Part shown: in pieces, positions 45,003 to 53,973 of the stretch
Numbering within the stretch: the first letter of the stretch is position 1
Layout of the letters: each line of letters opens with the position of its first letter
Notes under the pieces: model-generated
Told to the model about the DNA's origin: nothing
Database searches by the model: none
Seen by the model: the letters and a program-made list of their open reading frames with translations, nothing else
Position numbers and translations under genes: made by a program
NCBI GenBank assembly: GCA_015058985.1
Contig: SVBH01000004.1
Location: 1 to 64,000, forward strand
Source: Erysipelotrichaceae bacterium
GTDB taxonomy: Bacteria; Bacillota_I; Bacilli_A; RFN20; DUOF01
DNA: 64,000 nt
Reading direction: 5' to 3'

Positions 45003-45078
<76 letters not shown>

Positions 45079-45091
45079 ACAAAACTTATAA

Positions 45092-45168
45092 TGGTGACCT
45101 GTACGGGATTCGAACCCGTGAATGCATCCGTGAAAGGGATGTGAGTTAAGCCGCTTCTCCAACAGGCC
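45092..45168 (-). tRNA. tRNA-Glu (anticodon TTC)
   Basis: Anticodon loop CTTTCAC, CCA encoded. A near copy with CTC anticodon lies at 39.5 kb. Confidence 0.95.
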
Positions 45169-45175
45169 AATAAAA

Positions 45176-45251
45176 TGGCGCCTATCGTAGGGCTCGAACC
45201 TACGACCTAACGGTTAACAGCCGTTTGCTCTGCCAACTGAGCTAGATAGGC
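45176..45251 (-). tRNA. tRNA-Asn (anticodon GTT)
   Basis: Acceptor GCCTATC, anticodon loop CTGTTAA, CCA encoded. Confidence 0.95.
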
Positions 45252-45275
45252 ATTTTCTATACATTCTATAATAAA

Positions 45276-45352
45276 TGGTGGGTCTGAATGGGATCGAACC
45301 ATCGACCTTACCCTTATCAGGGGTACGCTCTAACCAACTGAGCTACAGACCC
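45276..45352 (-). tRNA. tRNA-Ile (anticodon GAT)
   Basis: Acceptor GGGTCTG, anticodon loop CTGATAA, CCA encoded. First gene of the cluster. Confidence 0.95.
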
Positions 45353-45373
45353 GCAACTTTCGAATGCTTTTAC

Positions 45374-45402
45374 ATTGTAACATTAATATATGAAACTTGC
45401 AA
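45374..45402 (-). promoter_or_regulatory. promoter of the five-tRNA cluster
   Basis: TTGCAA, 17 bases, TACAAT on the minus strand, about 15 bases before tRNA-Ile. Confidence 0.7.
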
Positions 45403-45433
45403 CAAAAATTTTACAAAGTTTTTTTAATGTTTA

Positions 45434-45463
45434 AAAAAAGAGAAAATAGAATTTATTTTCCCT
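45434..45463 (-). terminator. terminator of the membrane protein gene
   Basis: The minus strand has GGGAAAATA, loop, TATTTTCTC, then T run. It overlaps the stop. Confidence 0.6.
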
Positions 45464-46076
45464 TTAATTCATCATATTTTTTTGCCTTTTCTTTAAGTTC
45501 CTCATATTCTTTTTTTGTTATTTTTACATACTCTTCAGAGACATAATCAGCTGATTTATTAGCCAAAACTGAAACAGTAACAAAAGAAACTATAGATAAA
45601 ACCAGTAGAATCAAGAATACAGATAAAATATCGCCAATTTTTAAAACTCCAAAGATAGATAAAACACAAAGAAGAATAAATATAGATAAGATTGAATAAC
45701 TTCCTATTTGGACCAAAAACTGCTTATTTCCTAATTTTAGTTTAGTGGAAACAATAAAATTAAATAAAACTGATAACAGAGCAAAAGTAAAAGTAACATC
45801 TCCAAATACAGATCCAGTATCAAATAAAACAGTCGATATTACTAAAACAACTGCCACTCCAATCAAACTTGTTGAAACAATTCCCAAAGTTTTATTCCTT
45901 TTTAAGACTTCTGCGCTACTAATAGAAAAATATCCTCCAACAGTCAAAGTAGCAACAATCAATAATAAATCTAATCTAGTTCCTTTAAAAAAACTTATTC
46001 CTAAAATACTAAGAATCAACATCAGAGCACATAAACCAAGACCTATTAAAGTTCCTATTGTTAAACCTTTTTTCAT
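45453..46076 (-). CDS. polytopic membrane protein with C-terminal coil, unknown
   Basis: A 207-residue protein with about six hydrophobic helices over residues 6-170. A charged C-terminal helix follows (TKKEYEELKEKAKKYDELKG), likely cytosolic. No transport motif was recognised. AAGAGGTG lies before the ATG. It follows rpsI on the same strand after that operon's terminator. Confidence 0.7.
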   Translation of the reverse strand: MKKGLTIGTLIGLGLCALMLILSILGISFFKGTRLDLLLIVATLTVGGYFSISSAEVLKRNKTLGIVSTSLIGVAVVLVISTVLFDTGSVFGDVTFTFALLSVLFNFIVSTKLKLGNKQFLVQIGSYSILSIFILLCVLSIFGVLKIGDILSVFLILLVLSIVSFVTVSVLANKSADYVSEEYVKITKKEYEELKEKAKKYDELKGK

Positions 46077-46130
46077 AATAACACCTCTTTTTTATATTTT
46101 ACCATTTCTAATCCTTAAGTAAACAAAAAA

Positions 46131-46145
46131 AGACCCGAAGGTCTT
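46131..46145 (-). terminator. terminator of rplM-rpsI
   Basis: The minus strand has AGACC, TTCG tetraloop, GGTCT, then T run. Confidence 0.88.
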
Positions 46146-46159
46146 TTGAAAACAAAATA

Positions 46160-46561
46160 TTAACGTTTTGAGAATTGAGGTGCTTTTCTTGCTTTCTTTA
46201 ATCCGTATTTCTTACGTTCTTTAGCTCTAGCATCTCTAGTTAACATACCATTAGCTTTTAAAACTGGTCTATAAGAATTTTGACTAGCTTCAAGTAATGC
46301 TCTAGCGATTCCAAGTCTAACTGCTCCAGCTTGTCCTGAGAATCCACCACCATTTACATTAGCACTGATATCAAATTTAGTTTCGTTTTCAGTAAAAGTT
46401 AAAGGTTGTTTTAAATCCATAACTAATGTTTCGTATGGGAAGTATTCATTTACATCAACACCATTTATAACGATGTTTCCTTTACCAGGAGTTAAGATAA
46501 CTCTTGCTACAGAACTTTTTCTTCTACCAGTTCCACGGTATTGTACAGTATTTTTAGCCAT
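46160..46561 (-). CDS. rpsI: 30S ribosomal protein S9
   Basis: A 133-residue protein with the N-terminal [34 protein letters not shown] and the C-terminal [12 protein letters not shown] tail that reaches the P-site tRNA. It follows rplM after 14 bases with AAGGAGG. Confidence 0.98.
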   Translation of the reverse strand: MAKNTVQYRGTGRRKSSVARVILTPGKGNIVINGVDVNEYFPYETLVMDLKQPLTFTENETKFDISANVNGGGFSGQAGAVRLGIARALLEASQNSYRPVLKANGMLTRDARAKERKKYGLKKARKAPQFSKR

Positions 46562-46575
46562 TGTTATTCTCCTCC

Positions 46576-47019
46576 TTATAATCCTTTAATTTCTAATGCT
46601 ACAGGTTGTTGAGCAGCATGTTTATGAGTATTTCCTGCATAAACATATAATTTTTTGTAGATTTGTCTTCCAAGTCTACCTTTTGGTAACATACCCCAAA
46701 TTGTTCTTTCTAATAATTCAACAGGATATTTGTTAACCATTTCTTTAGCAGTTCTTACTCTTAATCCACCTGGATATCCAGAGTGATTATAATATTTTTT
46801 ATTTTCTAATTTGTTACCAGTTAATACTACTTTTTCAGCATTTATAATGATAACATTGTCTCCACAATCAACATGTGGTGTATAGATTGGCTTGTTCTTA
46901 CCAGTTAACACGAAAGAAACTTCACTTGCTAATCTACCAAGGTTTTTACCTTCAGCATCAATAACATACCATTTTCTTTCGATTGTTTTTTCATTTGCCA
47001 TAGTTGTTTGACGTTGCAT
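46576..47019 (-). CDS. rplM: 50S ribosomal protein L13
   Basis: A 147-residue protein with [39 protein letters not shown] and the MLPKGRLGR motif. The ATG at 47019 is preferred because GGAGG lies eight bases upstream and the length then matches the family. It has a structured leader and its own promoter. Confidence 0.98.
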   Translation of the reverse strand: MQRQTTMANEKTIERKWYVIDAEGKNLGRLASEVSFVLTGKNKPIYTPHVDCGDNVIIINAEKVVLTGNKLENKKYYNHSGYPGGLRVRTAKEMVNKYPVELLERTIWGMLPKGRLGRQIYKKLYVYAGNTHKHAAQQPVALEIKGL

Positions 47020-47036
47020 AATAATTTCCTCCAATT

Positions 47037-47082
47037 TACCAAAGTCTAGTTTTACCGGGACTACACTTGGCTTTTGTGCCGT
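47037..47082 (-). promoter_or_regulatory. ribosomal protein L13 leader
   Basis: On the minus strand the arms CCAAGTGTAGT and ACTAGACTTTGG enclose a CCCGGTAAA loop, preceded by a GGC/GCC hairpin (GGCACAAAAGCC). The position upstream of rplM and the arrangement fit the Firmicutes L13 leader. A covariance search was not possible. Confidence 0.75.
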
Positions 47083-47087
47083 ATATA

Positions 47088-47116
47088 ATGATATAAAAAA
47101 TAGAAAGTTTTGTCAA
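47088..47116 (-). promoter_or_regulatory. sigma-A-type promoter of rplM-rpsI
   Basis: TTGACA, 17 bases, TATCAT. Transcription starts just before the L13 leader. Confidence 0.75.
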
Positions 47117-47148
47117 ACAATATTTACATATTGTGGATACATAAAAAT

Positions 47149-47739
47149 CTATTTTTGTATCCCTTTGACCTCTTTTTCTATTTCTTCTTGTTCTTCTAAC
47201 TCATATTTATATCTATAAGGATTATCAAAAGCTTTATTTTCACTTAATTTATTTTCAAGCAAACTAATATAGTTTTCAACTTGATTCAATTTCACTTGAA
47301 GCTTTGATATTTCTATTTCATAACGATTATAAATGTCCATTTCCTCAATAATATTTGCCAACATCGACCAGTTTTTAATCACAGTCTTTTTAGCAGTATC
47401 CATATATTGCTTTTTATAGCGAGCATAAGATACATTCAAGTAAGCAGCTCCTATTGCAACAATTGCTAAGTTTATTAAAGAAATTAGACTTTGACCAAAC
47501 ATAAAACCAACTGCAAAAGGAAAATTTACCAAAATAGCAACTATACTAGTTATGATAGTTTTCTTATGATCTTCTATATAAAAATCTCTTACAACCCTTT
47601 TAGCAATTTTATCGATAATAATATCATTTCGTTCGATACATAAATCATCAATCTGATGACTCAATAATTTATACTCTTTCTTTAGTTCATCTAAACTCAT
47701 TATAGAGTAATTATTTTCTTTATTAGATACTTCTTCCAT
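47149..47739 (-). CDS. paralogous membrane protein 3 of a tandem set, unknown
   Basis: A 196-residue protein. An N-terminal helix begins MSLDELKKEYKLL at residue 14. Two membrane segments lie at about 64-85 and 88-105. A charged coiled C-terminal part ends with NPYRYKYELEEQEEIEKE. The layout and termini match the next two genes upstream. It overlaps the preceding gene by 17 bases. Its role is unknown. Confidence 0.72.
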   Translation of the reverse strand: MEEVSNKENNYSIMSLDELKKEYKLLSHQIDDLCIERNDIIIDKIAKRVVRDFYIEDHKKTIITSIVAILVNFPFAVGFMFGQSLISLINLAIVAIGAAYLNVSYARYKKQYMDTAKKTVIKNWSMLANIIEEMDIYNRYEIEISKLQVKLNQVENYISLLENKLSENKAFDNPYRYKYELEEQEEIEKEVKGIQK

Positions 47740-48289
47740 GATTCATTTCCTCCTCTAGTTCGTCCTCAAAACGATAACGACTAGGGTTATGAGAAACTCT
47801 AACAGGTTTAGTAACTTCTTTTAAATATTGAAGTTGTTCCTCTATTGCTATAATACCATTAGCAATCTTAACTAAATCAATATCATTCTCATCAATTTGA
47901 TACTCAAAACGAATTTCCTTAGCTAGCAATTTATTTTTTTCCTTTTGAAAGTTTTCTTTCATGAATTTTTTATAATCTCTATTTGTTTTTATCCATCCAA
48001 AATAAAGCCCTGTAGAAGATAAGATTATTGAAGCCATGTTTAAAAAACCTAATGCAGGTATTAGATTAGATAAAATCAGTAATATCATTGCAATCATAAC
48101 TAAAATCATATTTATTTTGGAGTTTTTTCTACGAACAGGAGCAAATTGTACAAATAATTTTTTATTTATATAATCGTCTATTGCTTCATTAACTCTTTGA
48201 GTCATAATTTCATTAAATTCATTAATTAAATTTTCATGCTCTTTCTCTAACTCTTGAATGCTCATCATTCGATAATTCTTTTGTTCCAT
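47723..48289 (-). CDS. paralogous membrane protein 2 of a tandem set, unknown
   Basis: A 188-residue protein. The N-terminal MSIQELEKEHENL helix, two membrane segments (about 58-80 and 85-102) and the NPSRYRFEDELEEE end resemble the following gene. CAGGTGAT lies before the ATG. No family was recognised. Confidence 0.72.
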   Translation of the reverse strand: MEQKNYRMMSIQELEKEHENLINEFNEIMTQRVNEAIDDYINKKLFVQFAPVRRKNSKINMILVMIAMILLILSNLIPALGFLNMASIILSSTGLYFGWIKTNRDYKKFMKENFQKEKNKLLAKEIRFEYQIDENDIDLVKIANGIIAIEEQLQYLKEVTKPVRVSHNPSRYRFEDELEEEMNHGRSI

Positions 48290-48353
48290 GATATCACCTG
48301 ATACAAGTCTATCACAGCCAAAAATGCTTGTGTTGAACGAATAAACTTATCCA

Positions 48354-48376
48354 CAAAAAAAAGATAGTTTCCTATC
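48354..48376 (-). terminator. terminator after the first paralogue
   Basis: The minus strand has AAGATAG, GAAA, CTATCTT, T run. Confidence 0.8.
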
Positions 48377-48947
48377 TTCCTCTTGATGGTTCTTCTTCAA
48401 TTTCTTCCTTCATCCTAGATGCACTTTCAAAAATTCTAACTTCTGTTTTATCTGCTTCTCTTTTTAGTTTTAGATAATTTCCTGCCCAAACTTTTTCTTT
48501 AGAGATTTCATCTAGTCTGACATCTTCATCAAATCTAGTATCATACTCTTCAACCTTTTTTTCGTATTCTTCAGGATGATCCAAATAATATTGCTTATAT
48601 TCATCATAATATTTATTTATAAGTTTTTTACAACCTACCCTATGTAAAACTATTGGTATCGCAATGCTTGCAATAGCAGAAAGACCAGATACAGTAGCTT
48701 TAAACCAATTTGGTCCACCTATAATAAAAGGCAATATTTCACTAATTTGAAACCATATTGCTCCTGTACCTACCATGACTATATCAGACCAAAATCTTTT
48801 ATTAACTATTTCACTTTCCATCACATGTTTGAATAATTTTTCTTCTCTTTTCTCACTAAGAACTTCCTCTTCTTCATCTAATGAAGTAATAACTTTTTCT
48901 AATTCTTCAATACTTAAAACTTTCAATACTTTTTTTGGATATTTCAT
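48372..48947 (-). CDS. paralogous membrane protein 1 of a tandem set, unknown
   Basis: A 191-residue protein. The N terminus has LSIEELEKVITSLDEEEE (as MS/LSI-E-L in the two others). Two hydrophobic segments lie at about 57-75 and 83-101 (ATVSGLSAIASIAIPIVLH). The C-terminal half is charged. It is the most divergent of the three and is separated from the next by a terminator. CAGGTGAT precedes the ATG. Confidence 0.7.
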   Translation of the reverse strand: MKYPKKVLKVLSIEELEKVITSLDEEEEVLSEKREEKLFKHVMESEIVNKRFWSDIVMVGTGAIWFQISEILPFIIGGPNWFKATVSGLSAIASIAIPIVLHRVGCKKLINKYYDEYKQYYLDHPEEYEKKVEEYDTRFDEDVRLDEISKEKVWAGNYLKLKREADKTEVRIFESASRMKEEIEEEPSRGR

Positions 48948-48999
48948 ACTCCATCACCTGTAAAGATATTAACACATTCGAAAAAGAATAAAAAAAAAT

Positions 49000-49021
49000 A
49001 ACCTATCTTTGTGGATAAGTT
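49000..49021 (-). terminator. terminator of the ecf-truA operon
   Basis: The minus strand has AACTTATC, CACAAA, GATAGGTT, then eight T. The truA stop lies inside. Confidence 0.75.
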
Positions 49022-49743
49022 ACTTTCATTAAATACAAACCTTCAGAAGGAACTTTATAAATAGTTCGATTTGGACATCTTTCATCTAAGGAAAATTTAA
49101 TATTGTCCAAATCAACCTTTCCATCATTATACGCTATCATTGTTCCAATAATCATTCTAACCATATAACGTAAAAATCCAGTTCCAACAATCGAAATAAT
49201 AATTATATCATCCTTTTTACTAATGCTAATTTTATTAACAGTACGGACATAAGTCTTTTTTTCTTCCTCATCATTAGTACAGAAATTTTTAAAATTATGA
49301 GTACCCACAAAAAGTTTAGCAGCTTTTTTAAGCTTTTTAACATCTAAATCATATCCATGCTGATAAACATAATTTCTTTCAATAGGATTGAAAGTTCCAA
49401 TATTGATTTTATAAACATACTCTTTATTTTTGATACTACCTCTTGGATGAAAACTATCATCTACTTTATTTACATTTATGATAGAAACATCCTTAGGTAA
49501 ATAAGTATTTAAAGCTTTCTTTATCTTATAAGGTTCAATTTCTTTTTCAGTTTCATAACTAAATACTTGACCATAAGCATGAACCCCTTTATCAGTTCTC
49601 CCAGAACTACTAATTTTTATTTCCTTCTGATAAAGCTTGGCCAAAGCAATTTGAATCTCATTTTGTATTGTTCTTTTGTCTTTTTGAATTTGATATCCAT
49701 CAAAAAGAGTACCATCATAACTAACAATAACTTTATATCTCAT
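49003..49743 (-). CDS. truA: tRNA pseudouridine synthase A
   Basis: A 246-residue enzyme that makes pseudouridine at positions 38-40 of tRNAs. The catalytic Asp is in SSGRTDKGVHAYGQV near residue 53. YKINIGTFNPIERNYVYQH and GTGFLRYMVRMIIG are also present. It overlaps ecfT by one base (TAATG), completing the usual Firmicutes order. Confidence 0.97.
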   Translation of the reverse strand: MRYKVIVSYDGTLFDGYQIQKDKRTIQNEIQIALAKLYQKEIKISSSGRTDKGVHAYGQVFSYETEKEIEPYKIKKALNTYLPKDVSIINVNKVDDSFHPRGSIKNKEYVYKINIGTFNPIERNYVYQHGYDLDVKKLKKAAKLFVGTHNFKNFCTNDEEEKKTYVRTVNKISISKKDDIIIISIVGTGFLRYMVRMIIGTMIAYNDGKVDLDNIKFSLDERCPNRTIYKVPSEGLYLMKVTYPQR

Positions 49744-50546
49744 TATAAACTCACCCTTTTAACATTAATAGCAACTACAAAAACTAAAATCACTAGAACA
49801 AAACTTACACAATCAGACCATTTCAATTTATAAACCTTATACCTCGTTCTTTTTCCTTCAGGATTATATCCCCTGACAACCATTGCACTTGCTAGTTCAT
49901 CTGATCTTTGAAAACTAGAAATAAATAAAGGAATAATCAAAGAAATAATAGCACCTATTTTTTCCTTTAAAGATCCATTCTCATAATCAACCCCTCTACT
50001 AGCCTGAGCATTAATTAACCTATTGGTTTCTCCTAATAAAGTAGGAATAAATCTTAAAGCAATAGAAATAATCATTGCAATCTCATGAGCAGGAAATCTA
50101 ATAACCTTCAAAGGACTTAAATAAAACTCCAAACCATAAGTAATATCCAAAGGTTTTGTAGTAGAAGTCAAAATCATCGTAAACGCTAACATTAGTGCAA
50201 GTCTAAAGAAAATATATAATGATTGAAAAATAGCCTCCTTATAAATAGGATAATTCCCTATCGTCAATAAAACCTCACCACTACGAATAAAGATGACATT
50301 GAAGACAAAAAGCAGCAACAACATAAACCACATTGCTTTTAAAGATTTAAAAAATGTTTTAATTCTAACCTTAGCGCAAATCATCATTAATAAGGTGAAA
50401 ATACTTAGGAAAATAAAGCCATTTATACCAATTGGCATAAAAACACCAACAGTTAATAAAACTAGCATAAACAATTTAATTCTAGGATCTAATCTATGAA
50501 TAAAAGTGTTATAAGGCACATAGCGTCCTAAAGCTATATTTTTCAT
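49743..50546 (-). CDS. ecfT: ECF transporter transmembrane component EcfT
   Basis: A 267-residue membrane protein with N-terminal YVPYNTFIHRLDPRIKLFML and about five helices. The coupling-helix motifs are RGVDYENG after NAQAS, and the second AMVVRGYNPEGKRTRY. It connects EcfA1/A2 to S components such as the FolT-like protein at 9.6 kb. It overlaps ecfA2 by four bases. Confidence 0.97.
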   Translation of the reverse strand: MKNIALGRYVPYNTFIHRLDPRIKLFMLVLLTVGVFMPIGINGFIFLSIFTLLMMICAKVRIKTFFKSLKAMWFMLLLLFVFNVIFIRSGEVLLTIGNYPIYKEAIFQSLYIFFRLALMLAFTMILTSTTKPLDITYGLEFYLSPLKVIRFPAHEIAMIISIALRFIPTLLGETNRLINAQASRGVDYENGSLKEKIGAIISLIIPLFISSFQRSDELASAMVVRGYNPEGKRTRYKVYKLKWSDCVSFVLVILVFVVAINVKRVSL

Positions 50547-51397
50547 CTTTTCACCTCCCTAAGAAGGTTAGAAATCAAAAAATCTAAATCATATGTTTCT
50601 TTCTTCTCAAAATTAACCCCTTTTTCAGCCAATAAAGACTTAAATCTTATCAAATCAGGTTCTTTCAAAGCAAAAGAAGAAAGTTTTTCCTTATCATCGA
50701 AAAGCTCATTTTTAGAACCTTGATAAACAATTTCACCATTAGACATCACAACCACTTTATTACAATATTCATAAACAACATTCATATCGTGAGTAATTAA
50801 AATAATTGTTTTACCTTTTTCATTTAAAATTTTAAAAATGTCCATGATTTCTTTACTACCAACAGGATCTAAACCTGCCGTAGGTTCATCAAGAATAATA
50901 ACATCAGGATTCATTGCTAAAATACCAGCAATGGCAACCCTTCTTTTTTGACCACCAGACAAGTCAAAAGGAGATTTATCAAATAAAGATTCATCAATAC
51001 CAACTGTTTGTAAAGCTTCCTTAGCAAACCTTAAAGAATCATCCTCACTAAATTTGAAATTCTTAGGGCCAAACATAACATCCTTTAAAACAGTTTCTTC
51101 AAATAATTGATACTCAGGAAATTGAAACACTAAACCACAAGTTTTTCTAATTTTCTTAAAATCAACACTCTTCTTATTATTTATGATTTCCAAACCATTT
51201 ACCTTAACTTTACCTTTTGTAGGTAATAAAAGAGCATTTATATGTTGAACTAATGTACTCTTTCCAGAACCAGTATGTCCAACCACACCATAAAATTTAC
51301 CATCTTCGAAAGTTACATTTACATCCTTTAAAGCTAAATGTTCAAAAGGGGTCTTAGGAAAATAGATGAAATCTACTTGTTCGAATGTAATTGCCAT
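50543..51397 (-). CDS. ecfA2: ECF transporter ATPase EcfA2
   Basis: A 284-residue ATPase with Walker A VGHTGSGKST near 38, LSGGQKRRVAIAGILA signature and Walker B VIILDEPTAGLD. The N-terminal QVDFIYFPKTPFEHLALKDV fits EcfA2 rather than EcfA1. It overlaps the ecfA1 end by 25 bases. Confidence 0.96.
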   Translation of the reverse strand: MAITFEQVDFIYFPKTPFEHLALKDVNVTFEDGKFYGVVGHTGSGKSTLVQHINALLLPTKGKVKVNGLEIINNKKSVDFKKIRKTCGLVFQFPEYQLFEETVLKDVMFGPKNFKFSEDDSLRFAKEALQTVGIDESLFDKSPFDLSGGQKRRVAIAGILAMNPDVIILDEPTAGLDPVGSKEIMDIFKILNEKGKTIILITHDMNVVYEYCNKVVVMSNGEIVYQGSKNELFDDKEKLSSFALKEPDLIRFKSLLAEKGVNFEKKETYDLDFLISNLLREVKR

Positions 51398-52203
51398 AAT
51401 TTACTAATCAACTCACTTTCATCTTTAAAATTCCCTATATCTATACCTTTCTCTTTTAATTTATCATTAACTTCATATATAAAAGGTTTTTTTAAATTAA
51501 TACTATTTAAATCAAGATTAATAAATCCATTTAAATCACCATTATAAAAAACTTCACCTTTATTCATAACAATAATGTTATCTGCAGTCAGTACCTCATC
51601 AACATTATGAGTAATAGAAATAATAGTTAAATCAGGATTTTCTCTTTTAATCTTATCAACTAAATCATTTATCTCTTTCTTTCCAGCAGGATCTAACATT
51701 GTAGTTGCTTCATCTAAAATAACTACCTTACTATCTAAAGCTAAAATAGAAGCAACTGCCACTCTTTGCTTTTGTCCCCCACTTAAATTAGCAGGTTCCT
51801 TATCTAAAAATTCAATCATACCTACTTCCTTAGCAAACTTATTTATAATACTATCCATTTCCTTTTGAGGAACACATTTATTTTCTAAACCAAAAGCAAT
51901 ATCATCTCTTACAGTAGCACCAACAAACTGATTATCAGGATTTTGAAAAACAATACCTATATCTTGTCTTAAACTATCAATATTTTTATTATTAGCCTCA
52001 TTTCCAAAAAGAAATAACTTTCCATGACTAAAATTTAGCAAACCACAAATCAGCTTAGCAATCGTTGATTTACCAGAACCATTATGACCTACAATAACGG
52101 TCTTAGATTTTTCTTTTATATCAATGCTTACATTTTTTAAAGCAAGGTTTTTATTATCATAAGAATAAGAAATATTTTCAAGTCTAATAATAGAATCTTT
52201 CAC
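51373..52203 (-). CDS. ecfA1: ECF transporter ATPase EcfA1
   Basis: A 276-residue ATPase with Walker A VGHNGSGKST near 37, LSGGQKQRVAVASILA and Walker B VVILDEATTMLDP (the usual Met-Leu-Asp of EcfA1). It begins with GTG, placed directly after the stop of a small upstream gene, with AAGGA nine bases before it. Confidence 0.96.
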   Translation of the reverse strand: MKDSIIRLENISYSYDNKNLALKNVSIDIKEKSKTVIVGHNGSGKSTIAKLICGLLNFSHGKLFLFGNEANNKNIDSLRQDIGIVFQNPDNQFVGATVRDDIAFGLENKCVPQKEMDSIINKFAKEVGMIEFLDKEPANLSGGQKQRVAVASILALDSKVVILDEATTMLDPAGKKEINDLVDKIKRENPDLTIISITHNVDEVLTADNIIVMNKGEVFYNGDLNGFINLDLNSINLKKPFIYEVNDKLKEKGIDIGNFKDESELISKLWQLHSNK

Positions 52204-52350
52204 TTAGTTCATTCCTTCAAATAAAGCTGCAAAAGCAACCAACACTAAAACTGTAACAACAACAATAGCACTTATTCTTTGAAACAAAACTCTTCTCTTT
52301 TCTTTTTTTAATTCAATTTCTTTTTTTGTTAATACTTTTTTCTCAGCCAT
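52204..52350 (-). CDS. 48-residue single-helix membrane protein
   Basis: A small protein with a Lys-rich start (MAEKKVLTKKEIEL) and one membrane helix (ISAIVVVTVLVLVAFAALF) near the C terminus. AAGGAG lies nine bases before the ATG. The stop is immediately followed by the GTG of ecfA1, so the two are translationally coupled. The layout resembles SecE-type tails only superficially, and no family was recognised. Confidence 0.75.
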   Translation of the reverse strand: MAEKKVLTKKEIELKKEKRRVLFQRISAIVVVTVLVLVAFAALFEGMN

Positions 52351-52407
52351 AAACAAACACTCCTTATATCATACAAATAATAACATAAAAGAATGAAAAG
52401 AAAAAGA

Positions 52408-52433
52408 AAAAGTAGGTATAACATACCTACTAT
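52408..52433 (-). terminator. terminator of the 331-residue protein gene
   Basis: The minus strand has GTAGGTAT, GTT, ATACCTAC, then T-rich. Confidence 0.8.
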
Positions 52434-53428
52434 TATTTACTAATTGTTTGACTTGGATCTTGAACTTCAGGTTCAACAGTAAGAACAGGATCTTTATAAG
52501 AACCATTACCAGTAATCATATTCAATAAATTTGGTTCTGCAATTAATTCTTTTTCTTCATCAGTTAATAGATTTAATCCTTCAAACATTTCAGGAGTATA
52601 ATCAGCCATATAACCATTGATTATTTCATATTGAGATTTCTTTTCTCTAGCATTTGCATATGGTTCATATTTTAATTCAACTACACAAGTTTGACCTTGA
52701 TTATCAACAAATCCAAATGAACCCATCATACATTTACCATTTTCAGTTATATATTCACGAGCAACACCATCAAGTCTAGAACCATCATCTAATTTAACAA
52801 GTTTAGCACTTTCCCAATCAAGTTTATCTTCATAACCTTCTAAACTAGAACAATAACCTACTAAAGCTTCTTCATAATCTTGATCAACACCATAAGTACA
52901 AATTATTTTCATGTCTTCTTCTTTTGCTTCAGCAATTGCAGCTCTTACAGTTTCTTGACTAGCAACTTGATCTTTACTTAATTCAATTCCCATAATTACT
53001 CTTGTGATATCAAATTCTGCATCTTCCAATGAAGGATCAACATTTACATATTGTTCATAATCTCCAATTAGACAAGCCATATATTTACTATTTCCTTCAG
53101 AGTCTTGACTAACACTTATTACATAAGGTAAAGTTTCTCCTGCTTGTAATTTAAATTCAACATTAGAAATTCCAGTTTGATTTTGAACATCATCAATAAT
53201 GACATCTTCAACTTTATCTTCAAAAGGTTTTTCTACTTGAGGTTGAGGTTTCTTCAAAGAATAAGTTAAAACTACACCAGCTACTACAAGTACGACTACT
53301 ACAGAAATAACTGCAGCCATAGCTTTTCCTTTTCTTTTTTGAGGTTTTGTCTCAACTACTTCTTCCTCATTAGTTTCAAAATCGTTTTCAATGATTTCTT
53401 CTTCTTTCTTTTCAAATTCTTCAGCCAT
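52433..53428 (-). CDS. single-pass membrane protein, unknown
   Basis: A 331-residue protein. An acidic cytosolic N terminus (about 30 residues) is followed by one helix (AMAAVISVVVVLVVAGVVLTY, about 36-56, listed here in part) and a 270-residue exported domain with several Cys. No family was recognised. It sits between rplQ and the small ecf-linked gene, where most Firmicutes have no gene. Confidence 0.7.
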   Translation of the reverse strand: MAEEFEKKEEEIIENDFETNEEEVVETKPQKRKGKAMAAVISVVVVLVVAGVVLTYSLKKPQPQVEKPFEDKVEDVIIDDVQNQTGISNVEFKLQAGETLPYVISVSQDSEGNSKYMACLIGDYEQYVNVDPSLEDAEFDITRVIMGIELSKDQVASQETVRAAIAEAKEEDMKIICTYGVDQDYEEALVGYCSSLEGYEDKLDWESAKLVKLDDGSRLDGVAREYITENGKCMMGSFGFVDNQGQTCVVELKYEPYANAREKKSQYEIINGYMADYTPEMFEGLNLLTDEEKELIAEPNLLNMITGNGSYKDPVLTVEPEVQDPSQTISK

Positions 53429-53534
53429 AAATATCCCTCGCTTTTCTTATTCACGCAAATAAATGATAACATAATAAAGAACTCCTGAAAGTATTTTTAC
53501 TAACGATTGTGAATAACTCAATAAAAACAAAAAA

Positions 53535-53555
53535 AGTGCCAGTAATCTGACACTT
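53535..53555 (-). terminator. terminator of the spc/alpha ribosomal operon
   Basis: The minus strand has AGTGTCAG, ATTA, CTGGCACT, then a run of T, just after rplQ. Confidence 0.9.
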
Positions 53556-53561
53556 AATTTA

Positions 53562-53954
53562 TTAAACTAATTCAACTAAAGCCATTGGTGAATTATCTCC
53601 ACGTCTATTATCTAATTTGATAACACGAGTATATCCACCTTGACGGTCTTGATATTTTCCAGCAATTTCACTGAATAATTTTTGTAAAGCTGTTTGTGTT
53701 TCTTCTTTATCAGCATAAACATCTCTAACAACTTTAGCTGCTTGTCTTCTAGCAGCTAAATCACCTTTTTTAGCTAAAGTAATCATTTTTTCTGCTAAAG
53801 GTTGTAATTCAGTTGCAGTTTTTTCTGTTACTTCAACTTTTCCATGAATGAATAATTCAGTAACAACATTACGCAACATAGATTTATTTTTAGATGTTGT
53901 ATAACCAGCTTTGAATCTAACACCAGTTTTTCCACGAACATTTTTTCTTGGCAT
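53562..53954 (-). CDS. rplQ: 50S ribosomal protein L17
   Basis: A 130-residue protein with SKNKSMLRNVVTELFIHGKV, a mid-protein AKKGDLAARRQAAKVV and RQGGYTRVIKLDNRRGDNSP near the end. Last gene of the ribosomal operon. Confidence 0.98.
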   Translation of the reverse strand: MPRKNVRGKTGVRFKAGYTTSKNKSMLRNVVTELFIHGKVEVTEKTATELQPLAEKMITLAKKGDLAARRQAAKVVRDVYADKEETQTALQKLFSEIAGKYQDRQGGYTRVIKLDNRRGDNSPMALVELV

Positions 53955-53973
53955 GATTAATTCTCCTTTTTAA

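Noticed and set aside
47121..47164. Inverted repeat GGATACA/TGTATCC as terminator
   Set aside because: The stem lacks a T run and the loop is long; not strong enough to call.
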